Shown piece after piece: positions 1-8,938 of a stretch of DNA of 64,000 bases; position 1 is the first letter of the stretch; each line of letters begins with the position of its first letter. Source of the DNA: DASSUW01 sp963844405 (GTDB lineage: Bacteria; Actinomycetota; Thermoleophilia; Solirubrobacterales; Solirubrobacteraceae); the NCBI GenBank assembly GCA_963844405.1, contig CAWJNZ010000007.1:434001-498000 (forward strand), in the 5' to 3' direction. The notes below the pieces were generated by a model that was given only the letters and a program-made list of their open reading frames with translations, had not been told where the DNA came from and did no database searches. A program made the position numbers and the translations under genes.

Positions 1-464
1 AGGATGATCCCCTGCGCGGCCCCGAAGTAGCCGCCGTAGATGCCGACCCCGAAGGCCGACGCGATGCCCGCCTTTTCGTTGCTCTCGCCCTCGTGGACCT
101 TCGGCGACGGCCGCACGGCCATCAGCGCGACGGCGAGCAGGATCAGCACCGGCACGATCGTGTCGAACACCGCGTCGGGCAGCTCGAGCAGCAGGATGCC
201 GCCGACGATCGCGCCCAGCGCGCTGCCGATGGCCAGGATCGCGCAGCGGCGCCACTGGCCGCGCAGCTCGCGCCGGTAGCCGAAGCTGCCCGCCACGCCG
301 CCCGGCACGAGCCCTACGCAGTTCGAGACGTTCGCGGTCACCGGCGCATAGCCGACCGCCAGCAGCGTCGGGAAGGTGATCAGCGAGCCGGACCCGACGA
401 CCGTGTTCACGCCGCCGGCCACGGTCCCCGCCGCCAAGACGGCCAGCGCCTCGAGCACGGTCAT
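1..464 (-). CDS. TauE/SafE-family permease, N-terminal part
   Basis: Reading the minus strand from the ATG at 462-464 gives an open frame running off the left edge (about 154 residues present). It has alternating hydrophobic helices and the glycine-rich first half typical of TauE/SafE sulfite/organosulfonate exporters, with GSGSLITFP near residue 23 and a second-half repeat beginning GIASAFGVGIYGG. The family moves sulfur-containing or other organic anions across the inner membrane, but the substrate here cannot be read. It is transcribed divergently from the acyl-CoA dehydrogenase with only 39 bases between the starts. The C-terminus lies outside the window. Confidence 0.8.
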   Translation of the reverse strand, partial: MTVLEALAVLAAGTVAGGVNTVVGSGSLITFPTLLAVGYAPVTANVSNCVGLVPGGVAGSFGYRRELRGQWRRCAILAIGSALGAIVGGILLLELPDAVFDTIVPVLILLAVALMAVRPSPKVHEGESNEKAGIASAFGVGIYGGYFGAAQGII

Positions 465-503
465 GAGCGGGGAAGTCAAGCACGCACGTCAGAATCGTCG
501 GCC

Positions 504-1637
504 ATGGACTTCGACCTCTCGCCGGACCACGACCTCATCCGCAGCACCGTCCGCGACTTCGCCGAGCAGGAGATCGCGCCGGTCGCCGAGGAGCTCGATC
601 GCGAGAAGCGCTTCCCCTACGAGATCGTCGCCAAGCTCGGCGAGCTCGGGCTGATGGGTATCCCGTTCCCCGAGGAGTACGGCGGCGGCGGGGGCGACTC
701 GCTGGCCTACGCGATCGCCGTCGAGGAGCTCGCGCGCGTCGACTCGTCGGTCGCGATCACGATGTGCGCGCACACCTCGCTCGGCACCCAGCCGGTGTAC
801 CTGTTCGGCAGCGAGGAGCAGAAGCGCGACTGGCTGCCGCCGCTGACCGCGGGCGAGAAGCTCGGCGCCTTCGGGCTGACCGAGCCGGAGGCGGGGTCGG
901 ACGCCGGCAACGTCCGCACGCGCGCCCGGCTGGAGGACGGCGAGTGGGTCGTCAACGGCTCCAAGCAGTTCATCACCAACGCCGGCACCGACATCTCGGG
1001 CATGGTCGTCATCACCGCCCGCACCGCCGACGACGAGATCTCCAACCTGCTCGTGGCGAACGGGACACCCGGCTACGAGCAGGGCGAGCCGTATCGCAAG
1101 ATGGGCTGGAACGCATCGGACACGCGGCCGCTCACGTTCAGCGACTGCCGCGTACCGGAGGAGAGCCTCATCGGCCCGCGCGGCGCCGGCTTCAAGCAGT
1201 TCCTGCGCGTGCTCGACATCGGGCGGATCGGCGTGGCGGCGATGGGCGTCGGGCTCGCCCAGGGCGCCCTGGACCAGGCGCTGGCCTACGCCAAGCAGCG
1301 GCGCGCCTTCGGCAAGCCGATCTCCAAGTACCAGGCGATCCAGGCCAAGCTCGCCGACATGGCGACCGAGATCGAGGCGGCGCGGCTGCTGACCTACAAG
1401 GCGGCCCGGCTCAAGGACGCCGGCCGCAACTTCACGCTGACGGCGGCGCAGGCAAAGCTCAAGACCGGCCGGTTGGCGGTGCGCAGCGCCGAGGAGGCGG
1501 TCCAGATCCACGGCGGCTACGGCTACATCGAGGAGTACCCGGTGTGCCGCTTCTACCGCGACGCGAAGATCCTCACGATCGGCGAGGGCACCGACGAGAT
1601 CCAGCAGATGGTGATCGCCCGCGCGCTCGGCGCGTAG
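504..1637 (+). CDS. acyl-CoA dehydrogenase
   Basis: A 377-residue FAD-dependent acyl-CoA dehydrogenase that introduces the alpha-beta double bond in acyl-CoA thioesters. The ATG at 504 gives the usual N-terminus (MDFDLSPDHDLIRSTVRDF); the frame is open further upstream but that extension is unlike the family. Visible signatures are LTEPEAGSDAG around residues 125-135, the C-terminal QIHGGYGYIEEYPV segment, and the catalytic glutamate in IGEGTDEIQ (about E361), the position used by short- and medium-chain enzymes. Length matches the family. The neighbours give no pathway clue, so chain-length or branched-chain preference is open. Confidence 0.93.
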   Translation: MDFDLSPDHDLIRSTVRDFAEQEIAPVAEELDREKRFPYEIVAKLGELGLMGIPFPEEYGGGGGDSLAYAIAVEELARVDSSVAITMCAHTSLGTQPVYLFGSEEQKRDWLPPLTAGEKLGAFGLTEPEAGSDAGNVRTRARLEDGEWVVNGSKQFITNAGTDISGMVVITARTADDEISNLLVANGTPGYEQGEPYRKMGWNASDTRPLTFSDCRVPEESLIGPRGAGFKQFLRVLDIGRIGVAAMGVGLAQGALDQALAYAKQRRAFGKPISKYQAIQAKLADMATEIEAARLLTYKAARLKDAGRNFTLTAAQAKLKTGRLAVRSAEEAVQIHGGYGYIEEYPVCRFYRDAKILTIGEGTDEIQQMVIARALGA

Positions 1638-1649
1638 GTCCCTCGCGGG

Positions 1650-2777
1650 ATGGGACGACCGTTCGGGGCGCGCGCATCGTGGATGCAGGGCGACGCACGC
1701 GAGCGGAGGCGGCCCTCTGGGCCGGCGAGCATCGCGGGTGGCGATCCTGCGCCGCGAGGCGCCCGCATCCGGACGGTTGGATCCCCGCGAGGGGCCCTCA
1801 GGCTCGCGGCGCTCTGGCTGCTGCTCTTCGCCGTCTACCTGATCGGCGACGAGCCGCCGGGCGCGCACGAGCAGGAGTACCTCCAGATCGCGAGCACGCT
1901 GGCCGGCGACGGGGAGATCGTGCGCTCGCCGCTCGGGCTCGGCTTCCCGCTGCTGATCGCGCCGTTCGGCGAGAGCGCGGCCGGGGTCGTGCTGGCGGCG
2001 GTCGCCGCGCTCGGTTTCGTGCTGGCGGCGCTGCTGGCGCGGCGCATCGTGCCCGAGCCGTACGCGAGCGCCGGCGCCGCGCTCGCGGGCCTGTCGGCTC
2101 CCGCCGTCGCGTACGCGGGCGCGATCCTGCCGGCGGCGACGGCGGGGACGCTGCTGGCCGGCGCCGCGCTGTGCGCCGTCGCCGCCCCGCGGCGGCCGGC
2201 CGTCTTCGGCGCCGCGGCGCTGCTCGCGCCGCTGCCGTGGCTCGATCCGCTGCTGATCGTGCCGGGCCTCCCGGTGGCGGCGGCCCTGTACCTGTGGTGC
2301 CGGCAGCGCCACCACGCGACGATCGGGCTGATCGCGGTCGAGCTGGTCGCCGCCTCGGTGGTGCTCTACGTGACGCTCAACGAGCAGCTCTACGGCGGCC
2401 CGATCCCGAGCCGCACCGGCGGCGTCCCGCTCGCCGACCATCTCGAGCGCCTGCCACGCGCCGCGACGCCGTGGCTCGAGCTCGTGCCGATCTTCGCGCT
2501 CGTCGCCTACGCCGCCTGGCTGCTGCGGCGCTCGCGCGTCGAGGGCCTCGCGCGCCTGGTGCCGGAGCGCGCGACCGCCGAGGCGGCGGCCGGCCTCGCG
2601 CTGGCCGTCGTCGCCGCCGTCCTGCTCGTGGCCACGGTCGACAGCCGCGCGCTGGTCGCGGCGCTCCCGGTGGCGGGCGCGCTGGTGGCGTGGAGTCTGC
2701 GCCACGCGCCACGGATCGGCGCGCTGCTGGGCGCCGCCACGCTCGCGATCACCGTCTATCAGCTGGCCAGCTCGTAG
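1650..2777 (+). CDS. polytopic membrane protein of unknown function
   Basis: Up to 375 residues, beginning 13 bases after the acyl-CoA dehydrogenase. The first ~48 residues are basic and low in hydrophobicity, so the true start may be internal (for example the ATG at 1683). From about residue 50 there are eight or more hydrophobic stretches rich in Leu, Ala and Val, with a short loop carrying HEQEYLQIASTLAGDGE after the first helix. Such a first loop with acidic residues is seen in membrane glycosyltransferases of the PMT/ArnT type, but I see no decisive motif. The 3' end overlaps the convergent monooxygenase gene by 19 bases. Confidence 0.55.
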   Translation: MGRPFGARASWMQGDARERRRPSGPASIAGGDPAPRGARIRTVGSPRGALRLAALWLLLFAVYLIGDEPPGAHEQEYLQIASTLAGDGEIVRSPLGLGFPLLIAPFGESAAGVVLAAVAALGFVLAALLARRIVPEPYASAGAALAGLSAPAVAYAGAILPAATAGTLLAGAALCAVAAPRRPAVFGAAALLAPLPWLDPLLIVPGLPVAAALYLWCRQRHHATIGLIAVELVAASVVLYVTLNEQLYGGPIPSRTGGVPLADHLERLPRAATPWLELVPIFALVAYAAWLLRRSRVEGLARLVPERATAEAAAGLALAVVAAVLLVATVDSRALVAALPVAGALVAWSLRHAPRIGALLGAATLAITVYQLASS

Positions 2778-4083
2778 TCGGCCGGCTCGAGCCGCGCCGT
2801 CCGGCGCCGGTAGGTGCTCCACTGCCACGGCCACTGGTTCGGGTCGTGGCCCTTCTCGTCGACGTACCAGTTCGTGCAGCCGGAGTGCCAGACGGTGCCC
2901 GCCATCGCCGACTCGATCGCGAAGATCACCGAGCCGGTGCCGCCGTTGGTGTTGGGCCCGAAGAGCAGGAACAGGTTCGGGAACTCCGGCACGGTGATGC
3001 CCAGGTACGCGCGCGGCGCTCCACCCCACGCCTCGGCGAGCGTGCGGCCGCCCTCGCCCGCGATCTCCATCGGCGCCACGAACTCGTGCGCCCGGAAGCC
3101 GGTGGCGAGGACGAGCACGTCGGCCGGCCGCTCGCTGCCGTCCTCGGTGCGGATCCCGGACGCGATGACCTCGGCGATGCGCTCGGTGACGACCTCGACG
3201 TTCGGCTTCGCGAGCGCCGGATACCAGTCGTCGGTCAGCATGATCCGCTTGCACCCGATCTCGTCGCGCGGCGTGAGCTTGCGCCGCAGCTCCGGGTCGT
3301 CGATCGCGCGCTCGATCTGCCAGCGCCCCAGCCGGCGCTCGGGCCGCAGCAGCCACCGGTAGCGGGTCATCCCCGCGGTCCCGAACGCGAAGAAGGCGTT
3401 GATCGCCGCGCGGTCGAGCCGCCGCAGCAGCGGGAAGCGCTCGAACAGCCGCTGCGTCCGCTCGCGGTAGCGAAGTCGAGCTTGGGGAGCGTCCAGCCGG
3501 GCGAGCGCTGGTAGACGGTCAGGTGGTCCACGAGCGGCTGGATCGCGGGGACGACCTGGATCGCGCTGCAGCCGGTGCCGACGACCGCGACGCGCCGGCC
3601 GCCAGGTCGACGTCGTGCTGCCAGCGCGCCGTGTGGAAGGCCGGGCCGCCGAAGCTCGAGGCCGGGCAGCGGCGGCACGCGGGCACGGAGATGCCCGCAG
3701 GCGCAGATCAGCACGTCGGCCTCGTGCGGGCCGGCGCTCGTCTCCAGCCGCCAGCGCTCGCCGTCCCAGCGGGCGCCGGTCACCTCGGTGCCGGTGCGGA
3801 CCTCCACCTCGTAGCGGCGAGCGACGGCCTCGACGTAGGCCTGGATCTCGGCCTGCGGCGCGAAACGGCGCGACCAGCGGTTCGGCGCGAACGTGTACTC
3901 GTACAGGTGCGAGGGGACGTCGCAGGCCGCGCCGGGATACGTGTTGGCGTGCCAGACGCCGCCGACGCGCTCCTCGCGCTCGAACACGACGACGTCGTCG
4001 CGATAGCCGGCGCGGTGCAGCATCGCCGCCGCGCCGACCCCGGCGAAGCCTCCGCCGACGATGGCCACCGAGCGTGCGGGCAT
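2759..4083 (-). pseudogene. flavin-containing monooxygenase, disrupted by three apparent frameshifts
   Basis: The minus strand encodes a complete NAD(P)H/FAD monooxygenase of the Baeyer-Villiger/FMO type, but in pieces. The N-terminus starts at 4083 with the FAD fold GGGFAGVGAA, followed by the GGVWHANTYPGAACD segment. Near 3655 the homologous reading jumps frame (FGGPAFHTARWQHDVDLA), near 3601 it returns (GRRVAVVGTGCSAIQVVP, the NADP fold), and near 3470 it jumps again to YRERTQRLFERFP and runs to the stop at 2759. The second and third jumps are each restored by adding one base; the first fits one extra or two missing bases. All sit in GC-rich runs and everything else is intact, so sequencing indels are as likely as true decay. 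Confidence 0.8.
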
Positions 4084-4092
4084 GAGCAGAAC

Positions 4093-5295
4093 CTAGTCCC
4101 CCAGCACGTGGCGCTCCAGCCAGTCGTTGCGGAACGCCCCGCGCGGGTCGAGCCGCTCGGCCAGCGCCCGGAAGGCGGGCAGGCGCTCGTAGCGGTCGGC
4201 GATCGTCGCGGCGCCGGCCAGGAAGAACTTGCCCCAGTGCGGCCGCGGCGCGAACGGCGACAGGGCGATCTCCACCGCGCCGGCCAGGCGCGCGACGAGC
4301 TCCGGCTCGCGCTTCCAGGTGAAGTGGACGCCGATCGTGTCCTGCCCGTACTGCGGGCTCATCCACAGGCGGTCGGCGGCGATCGTGCGGATCTCGCAGA
4401 CCTGCAGCGCCGGGCGCATGGCGTCGCCCAGCGGGCGCAGCGCGTCGATCGCGGCGGCGGCGTGCTCGCGCGGCATCAGGTACTCGGACTGGATCTCGTC
4501 CCCCGCGCTCGGCGTGAAGCCCATCCGGAAGTGCGGCAGGCGGTCGGACCAGCGGCCCGGCACGCCGAGCTGCGGCGTGGAGTGGACGGGGTCCATGCCG
4601 GGGAGCGGATGCACGTCGGCCGCGGCCGGCCGCGCGCCGGGCAGCTCGTCCGGCGGCTCGCCGCGCGCCTTGACCCACACCTGGTCCGCGGTCTCGCCCC
4701 AGCGCGTGAAGACGCTGACGCTGTAGCCGGCGCCGAAGACGTCGGGCACCGCCTCCCACGGTAGGCCCTCGAACACGCGCTGGGCGACCTCGTAGGCCGG
4801 CTCGACGTCGAGCGTCACCCGCGTGATCGCCCCGAGCGCGCCGAGCGAGACGACCATGCCGTCGAAGTCGGGGTCGCCGCGCCGGGCGGTGACGACCTCG
4901 CCGGCCGACGTCACGAGCTCGAGCCCGGCGACGACCGTCGCGAGGTTGCCGGTGCCCGAGCCGTGGGTGGCGGTGGCGATCGCCCCGGCGACCGAGATGT
5001 GCGGCAGCGAGGCCAGGTTGTGCAGCGCCGCGCCTTCGGCGTGCAGCGCCTCGGCCAGCGCGCCGTAGCGGACGTGGGCGCCGCACGAGACGGTGCCGCC
5101 TTCGACGACCGCGTCGACCGGCAGGGCGTCGAGCGAGACGAGCTCGTCGGAGTCCCCGATGTCGCTGAACGTGTGGCGCGTGCCGAGCACGCGGATGCGC
5201 TCCGCGCTCGCCACGATCTCCTGCAGCTGCTCGAGCGTCTCCGGCCGGTGCAGCGCCTTGGCCCGGTAGGCGTAGGTCCCGGCCCAGTTATCCAC
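4093..5295 (-). CDS. FAD-linked alditol/aldonolactone oxidase
   Basis: A 400-residue VAO-type flavoprotein related to alditol oxidase and D-arabinono-1,4-lactone oxidase. The FAD-binding domain carries GTRHTFSDIGDS around residue 38, where the histidine matches the covalent FAD attachment site of alditol oxidases, and ATATHGSGTGN near residue 110. The C-terminal HWGKFF around residue 360 matches the family's substrate-side motif. The likely reaction is oxidation of a polyol or aldonolactone with oxygen, giving hydrogen peroxide. It starts inside the last codons of the upstream secreted protein gene (8-base overlap), so the two are probably cotranscribed. The exact substrate is unknown. Confidence 0.85.
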   Translation of the reverse strand: MDNWAGTYAYRAKALHRPETLEQLQEIVASAERIRVLGTRHTFSDIGDSDELVSLDALPVDAVVEGGTVSCGAHVRYGALAEALHAEGAALHNLASLPHISVAGAIATATHGSGTGNLATVVAGLELVTSAGEVVTARRGDPDFDGMVVSLGALGAITRVTLDVEPAYEVAQRVFEGLPWEAVPDVFGAGYSVSVFTRWGETADQVWVKARGEPPDELPGARPAAADVHPLPGMDPVHSTPQLGVPGRWSDRLPHFRMGFTPSAGDEIQSEYLMPREHAAAAIDALRPLGDAMRPALQVCEIRTIAADRLWMSPQYGQDTIGVHFTWKREPELVARLAGAVEIALSPFAPRPHWGKFFLAGAATIADRYERLPAFRALAERLDPRGAFRNDWLERHVLGD

Positions 5296-5728
5296 GGACG
5301 TGGAACTCGAGCGCGTGGATCTGCGACTGGCCGTAGGAGCCGGTCTGGACCGGCCCGGCGGCGCTCACGCGGTCGCCGGGGCGCGGGTCGCGGCGGGGGC
5401 GCAGGCCGCGCCGCACGTCGATCGCCGTCATCCCCGCCAGCGTCACCGAGCCGGCGTCGACGACCACGTGCAGGTCGCCGTCGCCGTCCGGGTCGACGCG
5501 CTCGACGTAGACCACCGTGCCGCGGACCGCGCGGCAGCCGGAGACGTCGGCCGGGCAGTGCGAGCGCCGCACGTCGCGCTTGCGCCGCGGCGTCGGGGTC
5601 GGGGTCTGCGTCGGCGTGGCCGTCGGCGTGGCGACCGCACGGGGCTCGGCCGCGGGGCGCCGGTCGTCGATCGGCAGCACGGCGGCGACGACCGCCGCCA
5701 CCACGAGGCCGAGGACGAGGAACTTCAT
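5288..5728 (-). CDS. small secreted/anchored protein with Thr-Pro linker
   Basis: A 146-residue protein with an N-terminal hydrophobic segment (MKFLVLGLVVAAVVAAVLP), then a Thr/Pro-rich linker at about residues 33-50. A compact C-terminal domain follows with two cysteines (SHCPADVSGC) and a beta-rich stretch (GTVVYVERVDPDGDGDLHVVV) that looks like an OB-fold or nuclease-like barrel. I do not recognise a catalytic motif. It overlaps both neighbours: its stop lies in the alditol oxidase gene, and its start overlaps the end of meaB by 4 bases. It is therefore the middle member of a three-gene minus-strand unit. Export is inferred from the N-terminus. Confidence 0.7.
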   Translation of the reverse strand: MKFLVLGLVVAAVVAAVLPIDDRRPAAEPRAVATPTATPTQTPTPTPRRKRDVRRSHCPADVSGCRAVRGTVVYVERVDPDGDGDLHVVVDAGSVTLAGMTAIDVRRGLRPRRDPRPGDRVSAAGPVQTGSYGQSQIHALEFHVRG

Positions 5729-6684
5729 CCCGTCTCGATCGCGCCGCGGGCGAGGATCGCGTTCGCCGCGCTGGCCGGGTCGAGCCGCCGCGCGACGACC
5801 TCGTCGAGCAGCTCGGCCACCTCGGGGTCCTCCTTCAGCGAGGCGGCGAGCGCGCGCCGCAGCCGCATGGTCGCCAGCCCGAGCACCTCGCCCATCAGGT
5901 TGCGGCGGCGGCGCTCGGACAGCGTGCCCTCGGCCTCGACGTATGCGCGGTGCTCGGCCAGCTTCGCGGCCAGCTCCTCGATGCCCGTGCCGCGGACGGC
6001 CTCGGTCTTGACGATCGGGACCTGCCAGCCCTCGTGCGGCCCGAGCGAGAGCACGCCCTTGATCTCCCGCACCATCGTGTCGGTGAGCGGATGGTCGGAC
6101 TTGTTGACCACGATGACGTCCGGGATCTCCATCACGCCGGCCTTGAGCGCCTGGATCGAGTCGCCCGACCCGGGGATCAGCACGAGCACGACGGAGTCGG
6201 CGTGGTCGATCACGTCGACCTCGGCCTGGCCGACGCCGACGGTCTCGAGGAACACGTCGTCCTTGCCGGAGGCGTCCATCAGCAGCGCCGCCTGCAGCGC
6301 CGCCTCGGCCAGCCCGCCGAGCGCTCCGCGCGTGGCCATCGAGCGGATGAAGACGCCGGGGTCGAGGAAGTGGTCGGAGAGCCGGATGCGGTCGCCGAGC
6401 AGCGCGCCGCCGCGGAACGGCGAGCTCGGGTCGATCGACAGCACGGCGATCTGGCGGTCGAGCGCGCGCTGGTGCTTGATCAGCGCGCCGATCAGCGTCG
6501 ACTTGCCGGCCCCGGGCGGGCCGGTGAAGCCCACGATCGCCGCCTTGCCGGTGTGCGGGTAGACCTCGCGCACGAGCTCCCAGCCCTCGGCGTCGTCGTC
6601 CTCGACGAGCGAGATGCCGCGCGCCAGCGCGCGCTTGTCGCCCGCCAGCAGGCGCTCGGCGAGGCTGGGCTTCGGCTCGGCCAT
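5725..6684 (-). CDS. meaB: methylmalonyl-CoA mutase-associated GTPase MeaB
   Basis: A 319-residue G3E-family P-loop GTPase that gates cofactor loading and protects adenosylcobalamin-dependent methylmalonyl-CoA mutase. Visible motifs are Walker A in GFTGPPGAGKST (about residues 52-63), the family signature SIDPSSPFRGGALLGDRIR, the Walker B/switch region FLETVGVGQAEVDV and the base-specificity motif VNKSDH. The ATG at 6684 gives the standard N-terminus MAEPKPSLAERLLAGD; the frame stays open upstream but that reading is not family-like. No mutase subunit lies nearby in the window, so the partner must be elsewhere. The start lies 27 bases from the divergent acyltransferase gene. Confidence 0.93.
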   Translation of the reverse strand: MAEPKPSLAERLLAGDKRALARGISLVEDDDAEGWELVREVYPHTGKAAIVGFTGPPGAGKSTLIGALIKHQRALDRQIAVLSIDPSSPFRGGALLGDRIRLSDHFLDPGVFIRSMATRGALGGLAEAALQAALLMDASGKDDVFLETVGVGQAEVDVIDHADSVVLVLIPGSGDSIQALKAGVMEIPDVIVVNKSDHPLTDTMVREIKGVLSLGPHEGWQVPIVKTEAVRGTGIEELAAKLAEHRAYVEAEGTLSERRRRNLMGEVLGLATMRLRRALAASLKEDPEVAELLDEVVARRLDPASAANAILARGAIETG

Positions 6685-6710
6685 GGTCGCGAGGATACGA
6701 TCAAGGGCTG

Positions 6711-7379
6711 ATGGCGACGGTTGCGAAGCCGCACACCCCGTTGAACGTGCGCGGCGCACCGGAGCCGCTGCACGGCGGCCCGCTCGGCCTGCTGCGCTTC
6801 CTCCGCGCGCACGGGATGCTCAACCACAAGTACGCCCGGCTGATCGTGCGCTGGGCGTGGCTGAAGGTGCGCTGGGGCCGGCGGCTGCAGACCGACGGGC
6901 TGTGCTTCGTCGGCCCCGGCGTGCAGCTCGAGATCGGCCGCGACGCGGTGCTGCGCCTCGGCCGCTGGTCGTGGATCGGGCACGGCACGAAGATCCGCGT
7001 GCACGAGGGCGAGGCCGAGATCGGGGCCAAGACCGTCCTCGGGCAGGAGTGCACGATCTCCGCCTTCCAGCACGTGTCGATCGGCCGCGAGTGCATCGTC
7101 GCCGACCGCGTGATGCTGATCGACTTCGACCACGGCGTCGTCGAGACCGAGCGCCCTATCCGCCTGCAGGGCATCTACAAGCGGGACGTGCGCGTCGGCC
7201 ACAATTGCTGGATCGGCTACGGCGCCTGCATCCTGCGCGGGGCCACGGTCGGCGACAACGCGATCGTCGGGACCTCCACGGTGGTGACCAGGGACGTGCC
7301 CGACAACGCGGTCGTCGCGGGCGCCCCGGCGAAGCTCCTGCGCATGCGGCCCGAGCCGGACACGCTGCGCTGGAGTTAA
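6711..7379 (+). CDS. left-handed beta-helix acyltransferase (hexapeptide repeat)
   Basis: A 222-residue protein whose middle and C-terminal parts are made of hexapeptide repeats of the left-handed beta-helix fold (for example VGHNCWIGYGACILRGATVG and the terminal DNAVVAGAPAKLLR). This matches maltose/galactoside/serine O-acetyltransferase-like enzymes of the LbH XAT-like group. A histidine in LIDFDHGVVE occupies the region where these enzymes keep their catalytic His. It likely acetylates a sugar or cell-envelope glycan using acetyl-CoA. The gene is divergent from meaB, and its 3' end overlaps the convergent membrane protein gene by a few bases. Substrate unknown. Confidence 0.85.
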   Translation: MATVAKPHTPLNVRGAPEPLHGGPLGLLRFLRAHGMLNHKYARLIVRWAWLKVRWGRRLQTDGLCFVGPGVQLEIGRDAVLRLGRWSWIGHGTKIRVHEGEAEIGAKTVLGQECTISAFQHVSIGRECIVADRVMLIDFDHGVVETERPIRLQGIYKRDVRVGHNCWIGYGACILRGATVGDNAIVGTSTVVTRDVPDNAVVAGAPAKLLRMRPEPDTLRWS

Positions 7380-8095
7380 GCGCCCGCCTCGCGGGCGAGC
7401 CGCCGCAGGTGGTCGACCTCGGCGCGCGCCTGCGGCGGCAGGTCCATGGCCGACAGGCGCAGGGCGCTCTGCTCGACCTCGGCGGCGAACCCGTCGGCCC
7501 GGCCCACCGCCGTCGCGACGGGCGACGGGGCGGCGCGACCCGTGCGGCGCAGGATCGACGGGAGGGACGTGGTGAGCACCGTGACGACGATCAGGGCGGC
7601 GACCACGCGCGCGCCGGCGTCGCTCACGTCCGTGATCGCGTCCAGCAGGAGCAGGACGCCGACCGAGGTCTCCATGCCCAGCGTGACGGCCGAGACGGCG
7701 GTGAGCCGTCTGATCGCCGGCGAGTCGCCGGGCCGCAGCGCGCCGAGCATGAGCGACGCGTGTGAGGTCCACAGGGACGCGAGGGCGGCGATCCCGAAGG
7801 CCCGCCACAGTGCGTCGACGTCGTCGCTCCAGAGCGCCCCGACGAGCAGGACGAACGCCGCCAGCGACACGCCGGCGGTGGCGGTGCCGAGCAGGCGCAG
7901 CCGCGGGTCGGAGCGCGATCGCAGGCCGGTGCCGGCCGCCGCCGCGCTGGTGAAGACGCTGAAGCCGAGGCTGCTGCCGATCACTCGGCCATGGATCTCC
8001 TCGAACGAGCCGCTGAGCAGCGCGATCACGGCTGCGGCGGCCGACACGCACAGTCCGGCCACCAGGGCCCTGCTGACCACGTGCCGGCGCTCCAT
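7376..8095 (-). CDS. membrane protein of unknown function
   Basis: A 239-residue protein with an N-terminal hydrophobic helix after MERRHVVSRA and about five further hydrophobic stretches to residue ~185. A soluble C-terminal tail (GFAAEVEQSALRLSAMDLPPQARAEVDHLRRL) looks helical. I recognise no family. It is followed upstream on the same strand by the ornithine-cyclodeaminase-like gene (21 bases apart), so it may be cotranscribed with the hydroxyproline/proline genes. It ends tail to tail with the hexapeptide acyltransferase. Confidence 0.6.
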   Translation of the reverse strand: MERRHVVSRALVAGLCVSAAAAVIALLSGSFEEIHGRVIGSSLGFSVFTSAAAAGTGLRSRSDPRLRLLGTATAGVSLAAFVLLVGALWSDDVDALWRAFGIAALASLWTSHASLMLGALRPGDSPAIRRLTAVSAVTLGMETSVGVLLLLDAITDVSDAGARVVAALIVVTVLTTSLPSILRRTGRAAPSPVATAVGRADGFAAEVEQSALRLSAMDLPPQARAEVDHLRRLAREAGA

Positions 8096-8116
8096 CGCGG
8101 CCCAGCGTAGCGCCGC

Positions 8117-8938
8117 TCAGCGCTCTCGACCGCTGTACAGCGCGCCGGCGACGACGGCGTCCTCCCACGCCATGCCGGTGCTCTTGAAGAGCCGCGGGCC
8201 GGGCGGCACGGCGGCGCCCGCGACCAGCTCGCGGAGCGTGATCAGCTCCTCCGGCTGCAGGACGCCGGCCTCGATCGCGGCGATGACGTCGCCCGCCTCG
8301 CGCAGCGCCGAGGCGCGCGACTCGACGACGACGGTGGCGCGCGCGGCGAGCCGGTCGTCGGTCTCGCGGGCGGCCGGCTCGTGCGAGCCGATCGCGACCA
8401 CGCAGGCGTGGTCGGCGACGAGGTCGCCGTCGAAGAGCGGCTCGCCGGCGGTCGTGCAGCAGCAGACGACGTCGGCGGCGGGGAGGAGCTCGTCGCGCCG
8501 CGGGTCGTCGCGGCCGAGCAGGACGGTCTCCTCGATCGCGAGCGCCTGCGCGTGGGCGTGCGCCTGCGGTCCGCGCCCGAAGATCACAGCGCGCCGTGGC
8601 TCGGGGACCGCCAGGCGGCGCACCGCGACGAGCGAGACGGCGGCCGTCCGCAGGTTGGTGAGGGCGATGCCGTCGACGAGCGCGGCCGGCGCCAGGGTGG
8701 CGGCGTCGAACACCACGCAGACACCCTGGATCCGCGGCTCGGCCGGCCCGACGCTGACGAGCTTGACCGCCGCCACCGGCCCGACCACCGCCGGCATCAC
8801 CAGCAGGTGGCCCTCCCCGACCGGCAGCGCGCTACGCGGCGTCGTCGCCTCGGGGTCGAGCTCCGCAAGCGCCGCCTCCAGCGCGTCGGCCGCCGCGCCC
8901 GCGGAGAGGTCCGAGGGGTCGAGGAACGGCAGGCTCAC
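8117..8938 (-). CDS. ornithine cyclodeaminase/mu-crystallin family reductase
   Basis: A 273-residue member of the ornithine cyclodeaminase/mu-crystallin family, somewhat short for the family (usually ~310-330). It keeps the Rossmann segment (RRAVIFGRGPQAHAHAQAL), the KLVSV and TNLRTAAVSLVA stretches, and the end KSTGMAWEDAVVA. Members act as lysine/ornithine cyclodeaminases or as NAD(P)H-dependent delta-1-pyrroline-2-carboxylate (or ketimine) reductases. Its start overlaps the stop of the proline-racemase-family gene by 4 bases. The pyrroline-2-carboxylate reductase role therefore fits best: that enzyme finishes trans-3-hydroxyproline breakdown to proline. This role is inferred from context. 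Confidence 0.85.
   Translation of the reverse strand: MSLPFLDPSDLSAGAAADALEAALAELDPEATTPRSALPVGEGHLLVMPAVVGPVAAVKLVSVGPAEPRIQGVCVVFDAATLAPAALVDGIALTNLRTAAVSLVAVRRLAVPEPRRAVIFGRGPQAHAHAQALAIEETVLLGRDDPRRDELLPAADVVCCCTTAGEPLFDGDLVADHACVVAIGSHEPAARETDDRLAARATVVVESRASALREAGDVIAAIEAGVLQPEELITLRELVAGAAVPPGPRLFKSTGMAWEDAVVAGALYSGRER

Noticed and set aside
489..3356. A very long open frame (955 codons) on the minus strand across the acyl-CoA dehydrogenase and the next gene
   Set aside because: It is Arg/Ala-rich with no domain and is antisense to two genes with clear homology; high GC keeps reverse frames open.
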